Of a stretch of DNA of 64,000 nt, positions 24,530 to 32,490 are shown piece by piece. The translations under genes and the position numbers were made by a program. The DNA is taken from the NCBI RefSeq assembly GCF_030811685.1, contig NZ_JAUSRF010000019.1, forward strand, positions 1 through 64,000. Direction: 5' to 3'. Numbering within the stretch: position 1 is the first letter of the stretch; the number at the start of each line of letters is the position of its first letter. The notes below the pieces were generated by a model. That model did no database searches. It was not told the origin of the DNA and saw only the letters and a list, made by a program, of their open reading frames with translations. This stretch comes from Neorhizobium huautlense. Its GTDB lineage: Bacteria; Pseudomonadota; Alphaproteobacteria; Rhizobiales; Rhizobiaceae.

Positions 24530-24727
24530 TCAGAAACGAGGGCCGAGATTGACCGGCTGTGCTGCATCGCCTTTTGGAAGCGACCGCGCAAAAGCGTCAG
24601 CTTCTCCAGAATAAGGGAAATCGCCACCGATTTGCAAAGTTCCGCTATAGACCTTGAAAGTTGGTCCATCGACTTCCACGATTTTGTAGCCGTTCACGAA
24701 TTCGAATTTTGGTGTCTTCCAGCCCAC
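24530..24727 (-). CDS. Small hypothetical protein
   Basis: A 65-residue frame starting at GTG 24727 with GAGGA nine to thirteen bases upstream. The product (starting VGWKTPKFEFVNGYKIVE as written, Met in practice) has the alternating hydrophobic/charged pattern of a small beta-rich protein and no membrane segment, signal peptide or recognised motif. It lies between the metallophosphoesterase pseudogene and the ParDE pair. I do not recognise the family. It could be an unannotated conserved protein or chance; composition and ribosome site favour a real gene. Confidence 0.4.
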   Translation of the reverse strand: MGWKTPKFEFVNGYKIVEVDGPTFKVYSGTLQIGGDFPYSGEADAFARSLPKGDAAQPVNLGPRF

Positions 24728-24763
24728 GGAGCGGTCCTCGTCATAAAGTCGTTAAGAGATTGA

Positions 24764-25057
24764 TTAGAAGCCATTTGCTGGCCAATCTTCATGGCCGTGC
24801 CGAATGCGGATCACAAATACGCCTCCGTCCTCGTCAATGCGGTAGACGACGAGGTGAGCCTGGAAGGGATGTATCCTTACAGGCGGAGAGATCTCATGGC
24901 GTTCGCGCGTCATTCGTGGGCTGGCAGCGATGAGTTCAAGCAAGCCAAAGAGTTCATCGTGATATCGTTTGGCGACGAGTGCGCCAAACATGCGGATGCC
25001 GTCTTGCGCAATGGAAACAATATCCTCTTCCGCCTGGACCGAAAGCCTAAATGGCAT
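24764..25057 (-). CDS. parE: RelE/ParE-type toxin
   Basis: A 97-residue ParE-fold toxin of a type II toxin-antitoxin pair: FRLSVQAEEDIVSIAQDGIRMFG at the N-terminus (core AEEDIVSIAQDGIRMFG), HDELFGLLELIAASPRMTRE, then HLVVYRIDEDGGVFVIRIRHGHEDW. The terminal VIRIRHGHEDW is typical of the family; ParE proteins usually poison DNA gyrase. The ATG at 25057 overlaps the antitoxin stop by one base (TGATG), so toxin translation depends on the antitoxin frame. The module lies between catabolic clusters and could stabilise the accessory DNA. Confidence 0.92.
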   Translation of the reverse strand: MPFRLSVQAEEDIVSIAQDGIRMFGALVAKRYHDELFGLLELIAASPRMTRERHEISPPVRIHPFQAHLVVYRIDEDGGVFVIRIRHGHEDWPANGF

Positions 25058-25311
25058 CAAGCACGCCCGCGACCGATCTCCACTCTCGCAGCGGCCTCAG
25101 CGAACAACTCGTCGCTTGAACGGCTTCCAACTCCGCTACTGATCCCGTCATCGACAAAGCGCTGCATCTCGGCAATCTTGTCCGTACGAGCCTGGTCCCT
25201 GCGGATCAGGTCTCTGACGTAATCGCTCACGTTCGCGTATCGCCCCGTCCTTGCCTGTGCTTCAACCCAGTCTTTCATGGGGTCCGGCAGAGATACGTTC
25301 ATCGTCGCCAT
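25057..25311 (-). CDS. parD: ParD-type antitoxin (ribbon-helix-helix)
   Basis: An 84-residue antitoxin. The N-terminal ribbon-helix-helix (MNVSLPDPMKDWVEAQ, followed by YANVSDYVRDLIRRDQ) would bind the operon's own promoter, and the C-terminal tail (IAEMQRFVDDGISSGVGSRS) would wrap and neutralise the toxin encoded immediately downstream. Order (antitoxin first) and length are typical. The promoter must lie in the 120 bases between 25312 and the RidA gene stop at 25434. Confidence 0.92.
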   Translation of the reverse strand: MATMNVSLPDPMKDWVEAQARTGRYANVSDYVRDLIRRDQARTDKIAEMQRFVDDGISSGVGSRSSDELFAEAAARVEIGRGRA

Positions 25312-25433
25312 TCGAGTCTCCTTGACGCTTCAAGATATCCAGCGATGGCAAAGTTTGTCAAACGGTAAAGGTTGCATGGTAAGCTCTTGAGCGTGATCGA
25401 ACCCGCGGCCCTCCAGTTACGCCTACGAATTAG

Positions 25434-25793
25434 CTAATTCACAAAATTAACTTCCGCCGCGCAAACAATGATCTCCACCTTGAGCTCCCGTCTGGCCAAT
25501 TTCACCTCGCCACAAGCGCGAGCCGGCGCATGACCTTCAGGGACCCAGGCATCCCAGATCGCATTCATTCCGGCGAAGTCAGCCATATCGGATAACCATA
25601 CAGTTGCCTGCAGAATATGCTCCCGGGATGAACCGGCCTCTTTCAGAAGCGCATCGATCCGAGCAAGGCAATCGCGCGTCTGGTCTGCGATGGTGTCGCC
25701 GCTGCCTACCTGTCCACACAGATAGACCAGACCGCCGTATTTGATGATCTTGCTCATGCGTGCGCCGGTATGGATACGTTCGATCGAGGTCAT
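25434..25793 (-). CDS. RidA-family enamine/imine deaminase
   Basis: A 119-residue RidA/YjgF protein: MTSIERIHTGARMSKIIKYG, GLVYLCGQVGSGDTIADQT, LLKEAGSSREHILQATVWLSD (core SSREHILQATVWLSD), and the substrate-binding arginine in HAPARACGEVKLARRELKVEI. The family hydrolyses reactive imines and enamines. The ATG at 25793 overlaps the stop of the FAD subunit gene (ATGA); the longer upstream frame is just inside that gene. As last gene of the amine dehydrogenase operon it most likely clears the imine made by that enzyme. Confidence 0.93.
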   Translation of the reverse strand: MTSIERIHTGARMSKIIKYGGLVYLCGQVGSGDTIADQTRDCLARIDALLKEAGSSREHILQATVWLSDMADFAGMNAIWDAWVPEGHAPARACGEVKLARRELKVEIIVCAAEVNFVN

Positions 25794-27187
25794 GCTGTTT
25801 CCTTTTCCTTGGGCGCCTCGCGCAGCGAGGCCATCTGTTGCAGCGTTATCGGCTTGAGGGGCGATCGAACCTGATAGGCGCCGATTTCGGAAGGACTGAC
25901 GCACAGTTCGTCCGCCAGGATCTGGGTCACGGTCGGCCCGCATATACGTCCCTGGCAAGGCCCCATGCCGCAGCGGCTGTAGAATTTCGTCTGGTTGGGC
26001 CCTCTGCTGCCCAAGGCGACAGAGTTGCGGATATCGGTTGCTGTCACCTCCTCGCAGCGGCACACGATCGTTTCACCTTCGGGCACGATTACCCATTTAG
26101 GTGGACGATAAAGTGCGTCCAGGAATGGGCGTATCCGCATCTGCGCGGCCAGATTTTTCCGTTCCGGTGCGCAAAGCCGGTCTCGCTCATGGCCATCCAG
26201 GCGACCAAGCGCATGGGCCGCACCGATCGCCGCCAACCGCCCGCTGGCCTCGGCGGCCCGCGCACCACCGATCCCGCCGCCATCCCCGGCGATCCGCAAA
26301 CCGGTAACGGAGGTTTCGTAAAAGGCGTCGAGACGTGGCTGCCAGGCCAGTTGCGCTTCGTTCCAGTCATGATCGGTGCGCAGCAGCCGCGAAATCTGCG
26401 TATTGGGAATGACGCCGTGATGCAGAAGCACGGTGTCGGCTTCCAGCCGATGCCTTTGCCCGCCGGCCGTGAATGACAGAGCCTCTGCCTTGTCCTGCCC
26501 CTCTATACGGAGACCTGCTGCGCGCTTGTGCCAGGGAATACCGGCTTTCCTGAGCCGCATCGTCATGGCCAGCCCCTTGGCCAAAAGTTTTGGCGACCGG
26601 AGGGCTCCCAACAGGGATGGCGCTGCGTGCACGAGATTTTCCGCCGGCGATGTTTCGACGACGCCGGCAAGCTGCGCTCCCGCATCCAGCAACTGGCATG
26701 CGACCAGCAACAACAAGGGGCCGCCGCCGGCAAGCACGATCCGCCCGCTCGGGATGGACGCGCCGGACTTCATCGCGATCTGGGCGGCGCCGGCGTTCAA
26801 GACGCCCGGTAACGTCCAGCCAGGCACTGGCGAGGGGCGCTCAAGTGCGCCGCTTGCAACGATCAGCTGCGGAGCTTGAAATTGCAGTGCCTTGCCGTCC
26901 TGCAAGGCACGCACGCAGAAATCCGGCGTGATATCCCAGACCGTCGACGACAGACGAATATCCACGGAAGCAGCTTCCAATGCCGCAACGATCTGGCGAC
27001 CGTAAACATAATCAGGCCCCAGAATCTTGTCCATCCCGCCGGTTGCACGGCTGACATTGCGATAGATTTGCCCGCCGGGCCGGGCCTGTTCGTCGAGAAC
27101 CAGAGTCTTCAACCCCAATCCAGCCGCCGTGATGGCGGCCGACATGCCGGCGGGACCGGCGCCGATAACGATGAGATCATGTGTCAT
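25790..27187 (-). CDS. FAD/NAD(P)-dependent oxidoreductase with BFD-like [2Fe-2S] tail (OoxA/HcnB-like)
   Basis: A 465-residue flavoprotein subunit. The N-terminal dinucleotide fold (DLIVIGAGPAGMSAAITAAG, and QARPGGQIYRNV) is followed by a second nucleotide motif (RIVLAGGGPLLLLVACQLLDAG) and the third FAD contact (LRIAGDGGGIGGARAAEASG). The C-terminus carries cysteines of a BFD-like cluster domain (IVCRCEEVTATDI ... FYSRCGMGPCQGRICGP). This is the architecture of the A subunit of opine oxidases and of HcnB in cyanide synthase. It forms a complex with the 2Fe-2S protein and DAO subunit encoded just upstream. The substrate is not identifiable; amine oxidation of a glycine- or opine-like compound is expected. 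Confidence 0.9.
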   Translation of the reverse strand: MTHDLIVIGAGPAGMSAAITAAGLGLKTLVLDEQARPGGQIYRNVSRATGGMDKILGPDYVYGRQIVAALEAASVDIRLSSTVWDITPDFCVRALQDGKALQFQAPQLIVASGALERPSPVPGWTLPGVLNAGAAQIAMKSGASIPSGRIVLAGGGPLLLLVACQLLDAGAQLAGVVETSPAENLVHAAPSLLGALRSPKLLAKGLAMTMRLRKAGIPWHKRAAGLRIEGQDKAEALSFTAGGQRHRLEADTVLLHHGVIPNTQISRLLRTDHDWNEAQLAWQPRLDAFYETSVTGLRIAGDGGGIGGARAAEASGRLAAIGAAHALGRLDGHERDRLCAPERKNLAAQMRIRPFLDALYRPPKWVIVPEGETIVCRCEEVTATDIRNSVALGSRGPNQTKFYSRCGMGPCQGRICGPTVTQILADELCVSPSEIGAYQVRSPLKPITLQQMASLREAPKEKETA

Positions 27188-27489
27188 GGAGCGCTCTCCA
27201 TCGGCCTTGGGCCATTGGCAAGCTCGACCGACATGCCTTGCCGCACCTCGATCATGCAGGATTCGACATTGCGGCTGTCATCGACATGCACGAGGCACTC
27301 GAAACAGACACCCATCAGGCACAGTGGTGAACGCGGAGCGCCGGACACAACCGAATGTCTCAGTGGTGTGATCCCGGCCTCCATCAGCGCCAGTGCCAGC
27401 GGCAGGCCCGCGCGGACGGACGTCTCTTTTCCATTGATCGTGATGGAAACATGCTCTTGGCTATCGACAGCCGAAGCCGGGCTAAACAT
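27184..27489 (-). CDS. 2Fe-2S subunit of the amine dehydrogenase (HcnA/SoxA-like)
   Basis: A 101-residue ferredoxin-like protein (Fer2_4 type). It has a beta-grasp start (VSITINGKETSVRAGLPLALALMEAG) and the cluster cysteines in LCLMGVCFECLVHVDDSRNVESCM (core CLMGVCFECLV). It is the small electron-transfer subunit between the DAO subunit and the FAD/BFD subunit. The ATG at 27489 overlaps the DAO gene end by 8 bases, and its stop overlaps the next gene's ATG by 4. A longer upstream frame lies within the DAO gene and is not supported. Confidence 0.9.
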   Translation of the reverse strand: MFSPASAVDSQEHVSITINGKETSVRAGLPLALALMEAGITPLRHSVVSGAPRSPLCLMGVCFECLVHVDDSRNVESCMIEVRQGMSVELANGPRPMESAP

Positions 27490-28594
27490 TGAAACGTCCT
27501 GCCTTGAAATTCTGGATATGTTCGGGAGGCTCTCCGCCGCGGATCCATTGTACAATGGGCCCGGCATGCTGGGATGCGAGGGTGATGCCGGAGTGACATG
27601 TCACCACGAACGCGCCGGGGCACTCTCTCGATTGTTCGTATATCGGATATCCATCCCTGGTCATGATACGCAGGGCACCCCAGGTTCTGACAAGATTGAC
27701 ACCGCCCAGCACCGGAAAGCTGCGGACCGCACGATCTGCCATGCGCGACAACTGCTCGATCGTCGTGCCGTTATCGAAACCCACCTCTTCCTTGGAATCG
27801 CCGATCTGCACGCCACCATCTCCGGTCTGCCGGACGGAGGCGGTCGGCATGGAAAGGAAAGGAGCCACCCGTTCGCTGATCAGCACCTGCCCCCGCACCG
27901 GCTCGACCGGAGCGTCAAGCTGCACCATCGGTGCCAGTCGCCTGTTTCCGAGTCCCGCCGCAAGAACGACCTTGGCCGCCACATGCTCGCGCGCCCCGAC
28001 GTTGACGTAAAACGCTCCGTGTCGATAGGAAATCGCATCAACGCACTGGTTGGGGCAGATTTCCGTGTCGAGAGCGATGTTTGCAGCGGCAAGCGCGCGC
28101 AACAGCCTCAGCGGACTGACATGGCCGTCCGTCGCCATATAGGAGGCCCCCACCACTTCCCTGCCAATCGAAGGGCACATCGCCTTTGTGGCAGTATGAT
28201 CGAGTATCTCGAACCGGTAGTCTTCGCCGATGTTGTCGGCGAGTCGTCCCAATGTTCGGATACGGGCATCGACCTCGCTGTCATTGAGGCAGAGGTGCAG
28301 CCCACCCGGCTGGGAGAGCTGGAGATCGATGCCGGTCAGGCCGGTCAGCTCCTGTGCCATCGCTGGCCATGCCCGCGCAGCCGCCATGGACCATTTGGCA
28401 TAGGCCGGCATGCCGGCGCCCTTGCCCTGCACCCAGACAAGGCCGAAATTCCCACGCGCAGCCCGAAAAGCGTCATCGCCCTCATCGAGAACACGCACGC
28501 GCTCCCCTTCCCGCGCCAGACCGTACGCGATGGACAGGCCAACGACACCGCCGCCGATCACGATCGTATCGACCGGTTTCGCGATAGTGCTCAC
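27482..28594 (-). CDS. DAO-family FAD-dependent amine oxidoreductase subunit (OoxB/SoxB-like)
   Basis: A 370-residue DAO-type flavoprotein. The N-terminal FAD motif is DTIVIGGGVVGLSIAYGLAREG, quoted in part as IGGGVVGLSIAYGLA. Later come KVVLAAGLGNRRLAPMV, VRGQVLISERVAPFLSMP, LVRTWGALRIMTRDG and the C-terminal flavin-contact region VVTCHSGITLASQHAG. It is the catalytic subunit that oxidises a C-N bond, as in opine oxidase B, sarcosine oxidase beta and HcnC. It starts with GTG at 28594, with GGGAGG upstream, and overlaps the permease stop by 4 bases. It is translated together with the importer, so the importer's substrate is likely the enzyme's substrate. Confidence 0.92.
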   Translation of the reverse strand: MSTIAKPVDTIVIGGGVVGLSIAYGLAREGERVRVLDEGDDAFRAARGNFGLVWVQGKGAGMPAYAKWSMAAARAWPAMAQELTGLTGIDLQLSQPGGLHLCLNDSEVDARIRTLGRLADNIGEDYRFEILDHTATKAMCPSIGREVVGASYMATDGHVSPLRLLRALAAANIALDTEICPNQCVDAISYRHGAFYVNVGAREHVAAKVVLAAGLGNRRLAPMVQLDAPVEPVRGQVLISERVAPFLSMPTASVRQTGDGGVQIGDSKEEVGFDNGTTIEQLSRMADRAVRSFPVLGGVNLVRTWGALRIMTRDGYPIYEQSRECPGAFVVTCHSGITLASQHAGPIVQWIRGGEPPEHIQNFKAGRFNV

Positions 28595-29385
28595 GCCTTG
28601 CCTCCCAAAATCCTGTCGAGGCCGAAGGCGCGGTCGAGGATGATCATCAGCACAAGCGTCACGAGGATCAGCAGGCTGGAGATCGATGCCAGAAGCGGAT
28701 CGATCGTATTGGCGATGTAGTTATACATGCGGACCGGCAGTGTGGTGGTGCCGGGACTGGAGACGAAGAGCGACATCGTCACCTCGTCGAAACTGGTGAT
28801 GAAGGCGATCAGCCAGCCACCTGCAATACCGGGAACGAGATGCGGCAGCTCGATGCGGCGGAATACCGTCCATCCCGACGCACCAAGCGAGGTTGCCGCC
28901 TGGCTGAGCGTGTGATCGTAGCCCGTAGCGGCGGCGATCACGAGCCGCATGACGAAGGGAAGAACCATGACCGTATGCGCGGCACCCAGCCCCCACAGCG
29001 ATCCCGACAGCCCAAGATGGGTAAACAGCCGCAAAAGCGCGATACCGAAGACGATCGCCGGGATCATCAACGGCGACATCAGCAGACCGAGAACAGCCTC
29101 ACGTCCGGCAAAACGGTGCCAGGCGATCGCCATTGCCGCCGGCACGGCGAACATCACGGCCGCCGTTGCAGACACAATGCCAAGTCCGAGGCTTAGCCAG
29201 AACGAATCGATAAAACCGGTGGCATTCCAGATCGCGCTGTACCAGCGCAACGACGCACCATCGAATGGGAAGGCAATGTAACCCTTGTCGGTGAAGGAGA
29301 CGAGGACGACCACGACGAGAGGCGCCAGCATGAAAACCATGAACAGCCAGTGGAACAGGCGCAGGATGAGAGGCGTATGGCTCAT
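28591..29385 (-). CDS. Polyamine/opine-type ABC transporter permease (PotC-like)
   Basis: A 264-residue inner-membrane permease with about six hydrophobic helices (LRLFHWLFMVFMLAPLVVVVL, LLILVTLVLMIILDRAFGL) and the cytoplasmic EAA loop AATSLGASGWTVFRRIELPHLVPG. N-terminal PLVVVVLVSFTDKGYIAFP is typical of PotC/YdcV-type subunits. It overlaps both neighbours by 4 bases. It pairs with the permease at 29382 and the ATPase at 30236. The matching periplasmic receptor is probably the binding protein at 35539, encoded beyond the LysR gene. Confidence 0.92.
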   Translation of the reverse strand: MSHTPLILRLFHWLFMVFMLAPLVVVVLVSFTDKGYIAFPFDGASLRWYSAIWNATGFIDSFWLSLGLGIVSATAAVMFAVPAAMAIAWHRFAGREAVLGLLMSPLMIPAIVFGIALLRLFTHLGLSGSLWGLGAAHTVMVLPFVMRLVIAAATGYDHTLSQAATSLGASGWTVFRRIELPHLVPGIAGGWLIAFITSFDEVTMSLFVSSPGTTTLPVRMYNYIANTIDPLLASISSLLILVTLVLMIILDRAFGLDRILGGKA

Positions 29386-30239
29386 TGGAACACCTGTCGG
29401 AAACGACGTTCGATATATCTGTTGGCGCCAAGCGACACCGCCAGCACGAAGACGAGAAGGATGAAGGCAAGGGCCGCGCCGAGCGGCCAGTTCAGGTAGC
29501 TCAGGAATTCATCGTAGATGGCGGTCGGCACGATCTTGAGCCGGCGTCCGCCGATAATCGCCGGCGTGGCGAATGCGCTTGCCGACATGGCGAAAACGAT
29601 AAGCCCGCCGGAGAGCATGCCTGGCAGAACCTGAGGCAGAACGATGCGCCAGAGGATCGTCGACGAACCGGCTCCAAGAGATGCCGCGGCCTGTTCCGTG
29701 GCCGGATCGAGTTTTTGCAGCGAAGTCCAGACCGAAAGCACCATGAACGGCACCAGCACATGCACAAGCCCGATCACCATGCCGGTAAAGCTGTACATCA
29801 GCCTCAACGGCTGCGAGATGATCCCGATTGCCATCAGGGCGTTGTTGATGACCCCGTCATTGCCGAGAAGAATGGTCCAGCCAAGTGTTCTGACGATGAC
29901 CGAAATCAGCAGAGGACCGAGCACAATGACCAGCGAAATCGCACGCATCGTCGGCTTCAGCCTGCTCAGAACGTAGGCTTCAGGCACACCGATCAGGAGG
30001 GACACAACCGTGACGGCCGCCGCCAAACCTATCGTGCGCAGGAAAATTTCATGGAAATAATCGTCTGAAACGATCTGCCCATAGTTGGAAAGGGTAAAGC
30101 CCTCGCCGATCCCTGTCTGATCGGAAAATGGTGAAAAGCTCAATCCGAACGTCAGGACGAGCGGAATTGCGACGAAAGCCAGCGCAAGCAGAACACCGGG
30201 TCCCGCCAGCCAATAGGGCAATGCGGCCTGTCCCTTCAT
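29382..30239 (-). CDS. Polyamine/opine-type ABC transporter permease (PotB-like)
   Basis: A 285-residue permease with about six membrane helices (LLALAFVAIPLVLTFGLSFSP, AISLVIVLGPLLISVIVRTLG, LAFILLVFVLAVSLG) and the EAA loop EQAAASLGAGSSTILWRIVLPQVLPG. It has the large periplasmic insert after the first helix seen in PotB-type subunits. It follows the ATPase gene and precedes the second permease, with 4-base overlaps on both sides, so all three are made from one message. Confidence 0.92.
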   Translation of the reverse strand: MKGQAALPYWLAGPGVLLALAFVAIPLVLTFGLSFSPFSDQTGIGEGFTLSNYGQIVSDDYFHEIFLRTIGLAAAVTVVSLLIGVPEAYVLSRLKPTMRAISLVIVLGPLLISVIVRTLGWTILLGNDGVINNALMAIGIISQPLRLMYSFTGMVIGLVHVLVPFMVLSVWTSLQKLDPATEQAAASLGAGSSTILWRIVLPQVLPGMLSGGLIVFAMSASAFATPAIIGGRRLKIVPTAIYDEFLSYLNWPLGAALAFILLVFVLAVSLGANRYIERRFRQVFQ

Positions 30240-31276
30240 TTCGCTTTCCCCTGAGCTGTAACGCGGACATGATCCGCAGACCAGGTCAGGCCGACATGAT
30301 CACCCTCGCAGGCGGATGGGAGATCCAGATTGGCTTCGGTGAGCTCCACCATGCCGATCGCGGTGTCGACCTGATAGAGCCAGCGATGACCGAGAAAGAC
30401 GCGGGCTTTCACGGTTCCGCCGACAAGGGGATCCTGATTGGTGAAGGTCAGCTTTTCCGGTCGGACGATGTAGTCGACGGCCCCTTCGAGACCCGGCGCA
30501 ACGGACGGCAGGTTGCGGCCGGATACAGTCACGCCATCGGAAGTGCCGATACCGGAAAAGACATTGGCACGGCCAAGGAATGTCGAGACGAAACGTCCCT
30601 GCGGCTGCTCGTACATTTCGAAGGGAGCACCGATCTGCTGCACGCGACCGTTGCTCATCAGGACGACGCGGTTGGCAAGCGTCATTGCTTCGGCCTGATC
30701 GTGCGTGACCATGATCGTGGTAATGCCGATCCGCTTCTGCAATTCCCGCAGTTCGATCTGCATCTCGTCACGCAACAGCGCATCGAGCGCACCCATCGGC
30801 TCATCGAGAAGCAGGACCGGCGGTTTGACAACGATGGCGCGTGCCAAGGCCACACGCTGGCGCTGGCCGCCGGACAGTTCCTTCGGATAACGCCTGGCAA
30901 GCGCGCTCAACTGGACAAGCGCAAGCGCTTCTTCAACCTTCGCCTGACATTCTGCTTTCGGCACCTTGCGCATCTGCAATCCGAAGGCGACATTGTCGGC
31001 CACGGTCATGTGCGGGAAAAGCGCATAACTTTGAAAGACGACCCCAAGTCCGCGACGGTTCGGCTGCACATTGGTGATGTCCTGACCATCGAGAACGATA
31101 CGCCCCGCCGTCGGCGAGACGAAGCCGGCCACCATTTGCAACGTTGTCGATTTTCCGCAACCGGACGGCCCCAACAGACAGACGAACTCGCCCTTGTCGA
31201 TGGAGAGGGTAAAATTCTCCACGGCGACATGGTCACCGTAGGTTTTGCCGAGATCGTGTAATTCGAGAAATGCCAT
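30236..31276 (-). CDS. Polyamine/opine-type ABC transporter ATPase (PotA-like)
   Basis: A 346-residue ATPase. It has Walker A LGPSGCGKSTTLQM, the Q-loop region VVFQSYALFPHMTV, signature ELSGGQRQRVALARA, Walker B VLLLDEPMGALD and H-loop MVTHDQAEAM, plus a C-terminal TOBE domain (VDYIVRPEKLTFTN) typical of polyamine, spermidine and opine importers. It is the first gene of a tightly overlapping seven-gene operon (importer, three oxidase subunits, RidA). The promoter lies in the 300-base gap shared with the divergent LysR gene. Confidence 0.94.
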   Translation of the reverse strand: MAFLELHDLGKTYGDHVAVENFTLSIDKGEFVCLLGPSGCGKSTTLQMVAGFVSPTAGRIVLDGQDITNVQPNRRGLGVVFQSYALFPHMTVADNVAFGLQMRKVPKAECQAKVEEALALVQLSALARRYPKELSGGQRQRVALARAIVVKPPVLLLDEPMGALDALLRDEMQIELRELQKRIGITTIMVTHDQAEAMTLANRVVLMSNGRVQQIGAPFEMYEQPQGRFVSTFLGRANVFSGIGTSDGVTVSGRNLPSVAPGLEGAVDYIVRPEKLTFTNQDPLVGGTVKARVFLGHRWLYQVDTAIGMVELTEANLDLPSACEGDHVGLTWSADHVRVTAQGKAK

Positions 31277-31578
31277 TGCGGTCCTTTCCGGGCGCTTGCC
31301 ACGGCGGTCTAAACGTCTGTGTGTTGAAACGGTGCGCCTCAGCCGAGTTGATAACCACGCAACTGCCTGCCCCTGGTTTGCCGTACGCGACTGGCATCAC
31401 ATGCGCAGCCTGGCGGGCTTCAATGGACCATTCGCCAATATGGCGGATCAACAGGCAGTTTGGTTATAATTCATGCAAGCACTGTTCCCGTTTGTTTTCT
31501 TGTGTTTTTTGATATTATGCAGCAATTGCATCGAAGAAAATGAAAAAAGGATCGCCTGCATATGCCTGAGTGTTATGA
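31277..31578. promoter_or_regulatory. Divergent promoter region with a LysR-type inverted repeat
   Basis: About 300 bases between the importer/oxidase operon and the LysR gene. ATGCAGCAATTGCAT (31517-31531) has ATGCA/TGCAT arms 5 bases apart, the size of a LysR recognition repeat, 48 bases before the LysR start. A TATAAT box lies at 31465-31470 and another ATGCA at 31472. The AT-rich stretch 31490-31550 contrasts with the GC-rich surroundings. Control of the divergent operon by the LysR protein is inferred. Confidence 0.5.
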
Positions 31579-32490
31579 ATGAAATCCGCGCTTAACTTGC
31601 GACAGATCGAGATTTTTCGCGCGGTGATGATTTCGGGCAGCATCACCGGTGCCGCCAATCTGATGAACATTACCCAACCGGGTGTCAGCCGCACGATCGC
31701 CATGCTGGAAAGCAAGCTTGGTTATGCCCTGTTCAAGCGGCAGGGACGCCGTATTGCTCCCACGCCGGAAGCCGAGGCGCTTTATCGTGAGGTCGAGAAA
31801 AGCTACCGAAGCATCGAATTGATCAGCCAGGTGGCCCTCGACATCGGCATGCAGAAGGCAGGTGCGCTGCGTATCGCCGTCCTGCCGGCGCTCGCTCACT
31901 GGCTGGTCCCGAAAGCGATCGCCCGTTTTTTGTCGACGCGCCCGAAGGTGAAGGTGTTTTTTGAAAGCATGCCGTCAAGGCAGATCGCCGAGCTGGTTTC
32001 CACCAAGCAGTTCGATCTCGGCATTATCGAACTGCCCCTGTTTCGCTCGACGATCGAAATCGAACCCTTGGAGCCTATCCCCTATGTCGCCGTCATTCCG
32101 ACATCCCATCGGCTGGCAGGACAGACATCGATTTCGCTGAAGGAGCTGCACGGTGAACGGATGGTGCTGATTTCACAGCACAGCATCGTACGGCACCAGA
32201 TCGATAACATGCTCTCCAGCTTGGGCGTGGCACCGGATGTCGCGATAGAAACCCCAAGCACCTCGCTGGCCTGCTCGCTTGCAGCCGAAGGAGCCGGCAT
32301 CGCTCTTGCCAGCAAATGGACTGCGGCCCCTTTCCAGGGGGATCATGTCGCTGTCCTGCCTATACGCGAGGCCTTCGGATCCAATATGGCGATCATCTTC
32401 CCGGAGCTTGGCGACCGCCCGGCACTTGCAACAGCATTTGCACAGGAGTTTCGCGACGGCTTGCGCCCGTATGCCTCGCTTGCCCCGTGA
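31579..32490 (+). CDS. LysR-family transcriptional regulator
   Basis: A 303-residue LysR protein. The N-terminal winged helix (LNLRQIEIFRAVMISGSITGAANLMNITQPGVSRTIAMLE, core SITGAANLMNITQPGVSRTI) is followed by a linker helix and a substrate-binding domain from about residue 90 (LRIAVLPALAHWLVPKAIARF). Related LysR proteins (OccR/NocR) control opine import and oxidation. It is divergent from the importer/oxidase operon, and its stop codon abuts the amidase stop codon (32490/32491). It therefore sits between the two halves of one catabolic cluster and probably regulates both. Confidence 0.9.
   Translation: MKSALNLRQIEIFRAVMISGSITGAANLMNITQPGVSRTIAMLESKLGYALFKRQGRRIAPTPEAEALYREVEKSYRSIELISQVALDIGMQKAGALRIAVLPALAHWLVPKAIARFLSTRPKVKVFFESMPSRQIAELVSTKQFDLGIIELPLFRSTIEIEPLEPIPYVAVIPTSHRLAGQTSISLKELHGERMVLISQHSIVRHQIDNMLSSLGVAPDVAIETPSTSLACSLAAEGAGIALASKWTAAPFQGDHVAVLPIREAFGSNMAIIFPELGDRPALATAFAQEFRDGLRPYASLAP

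Noticed and set aside
26876..28720. A 614-residue plus-strand frame opposite the amine dehydrogenase subunits
   Set aside because: The minus-strand genes carry clear FAD and 2Fe-2S motifs. The plus-strand product shows no domain and crosses several gene boundaries.
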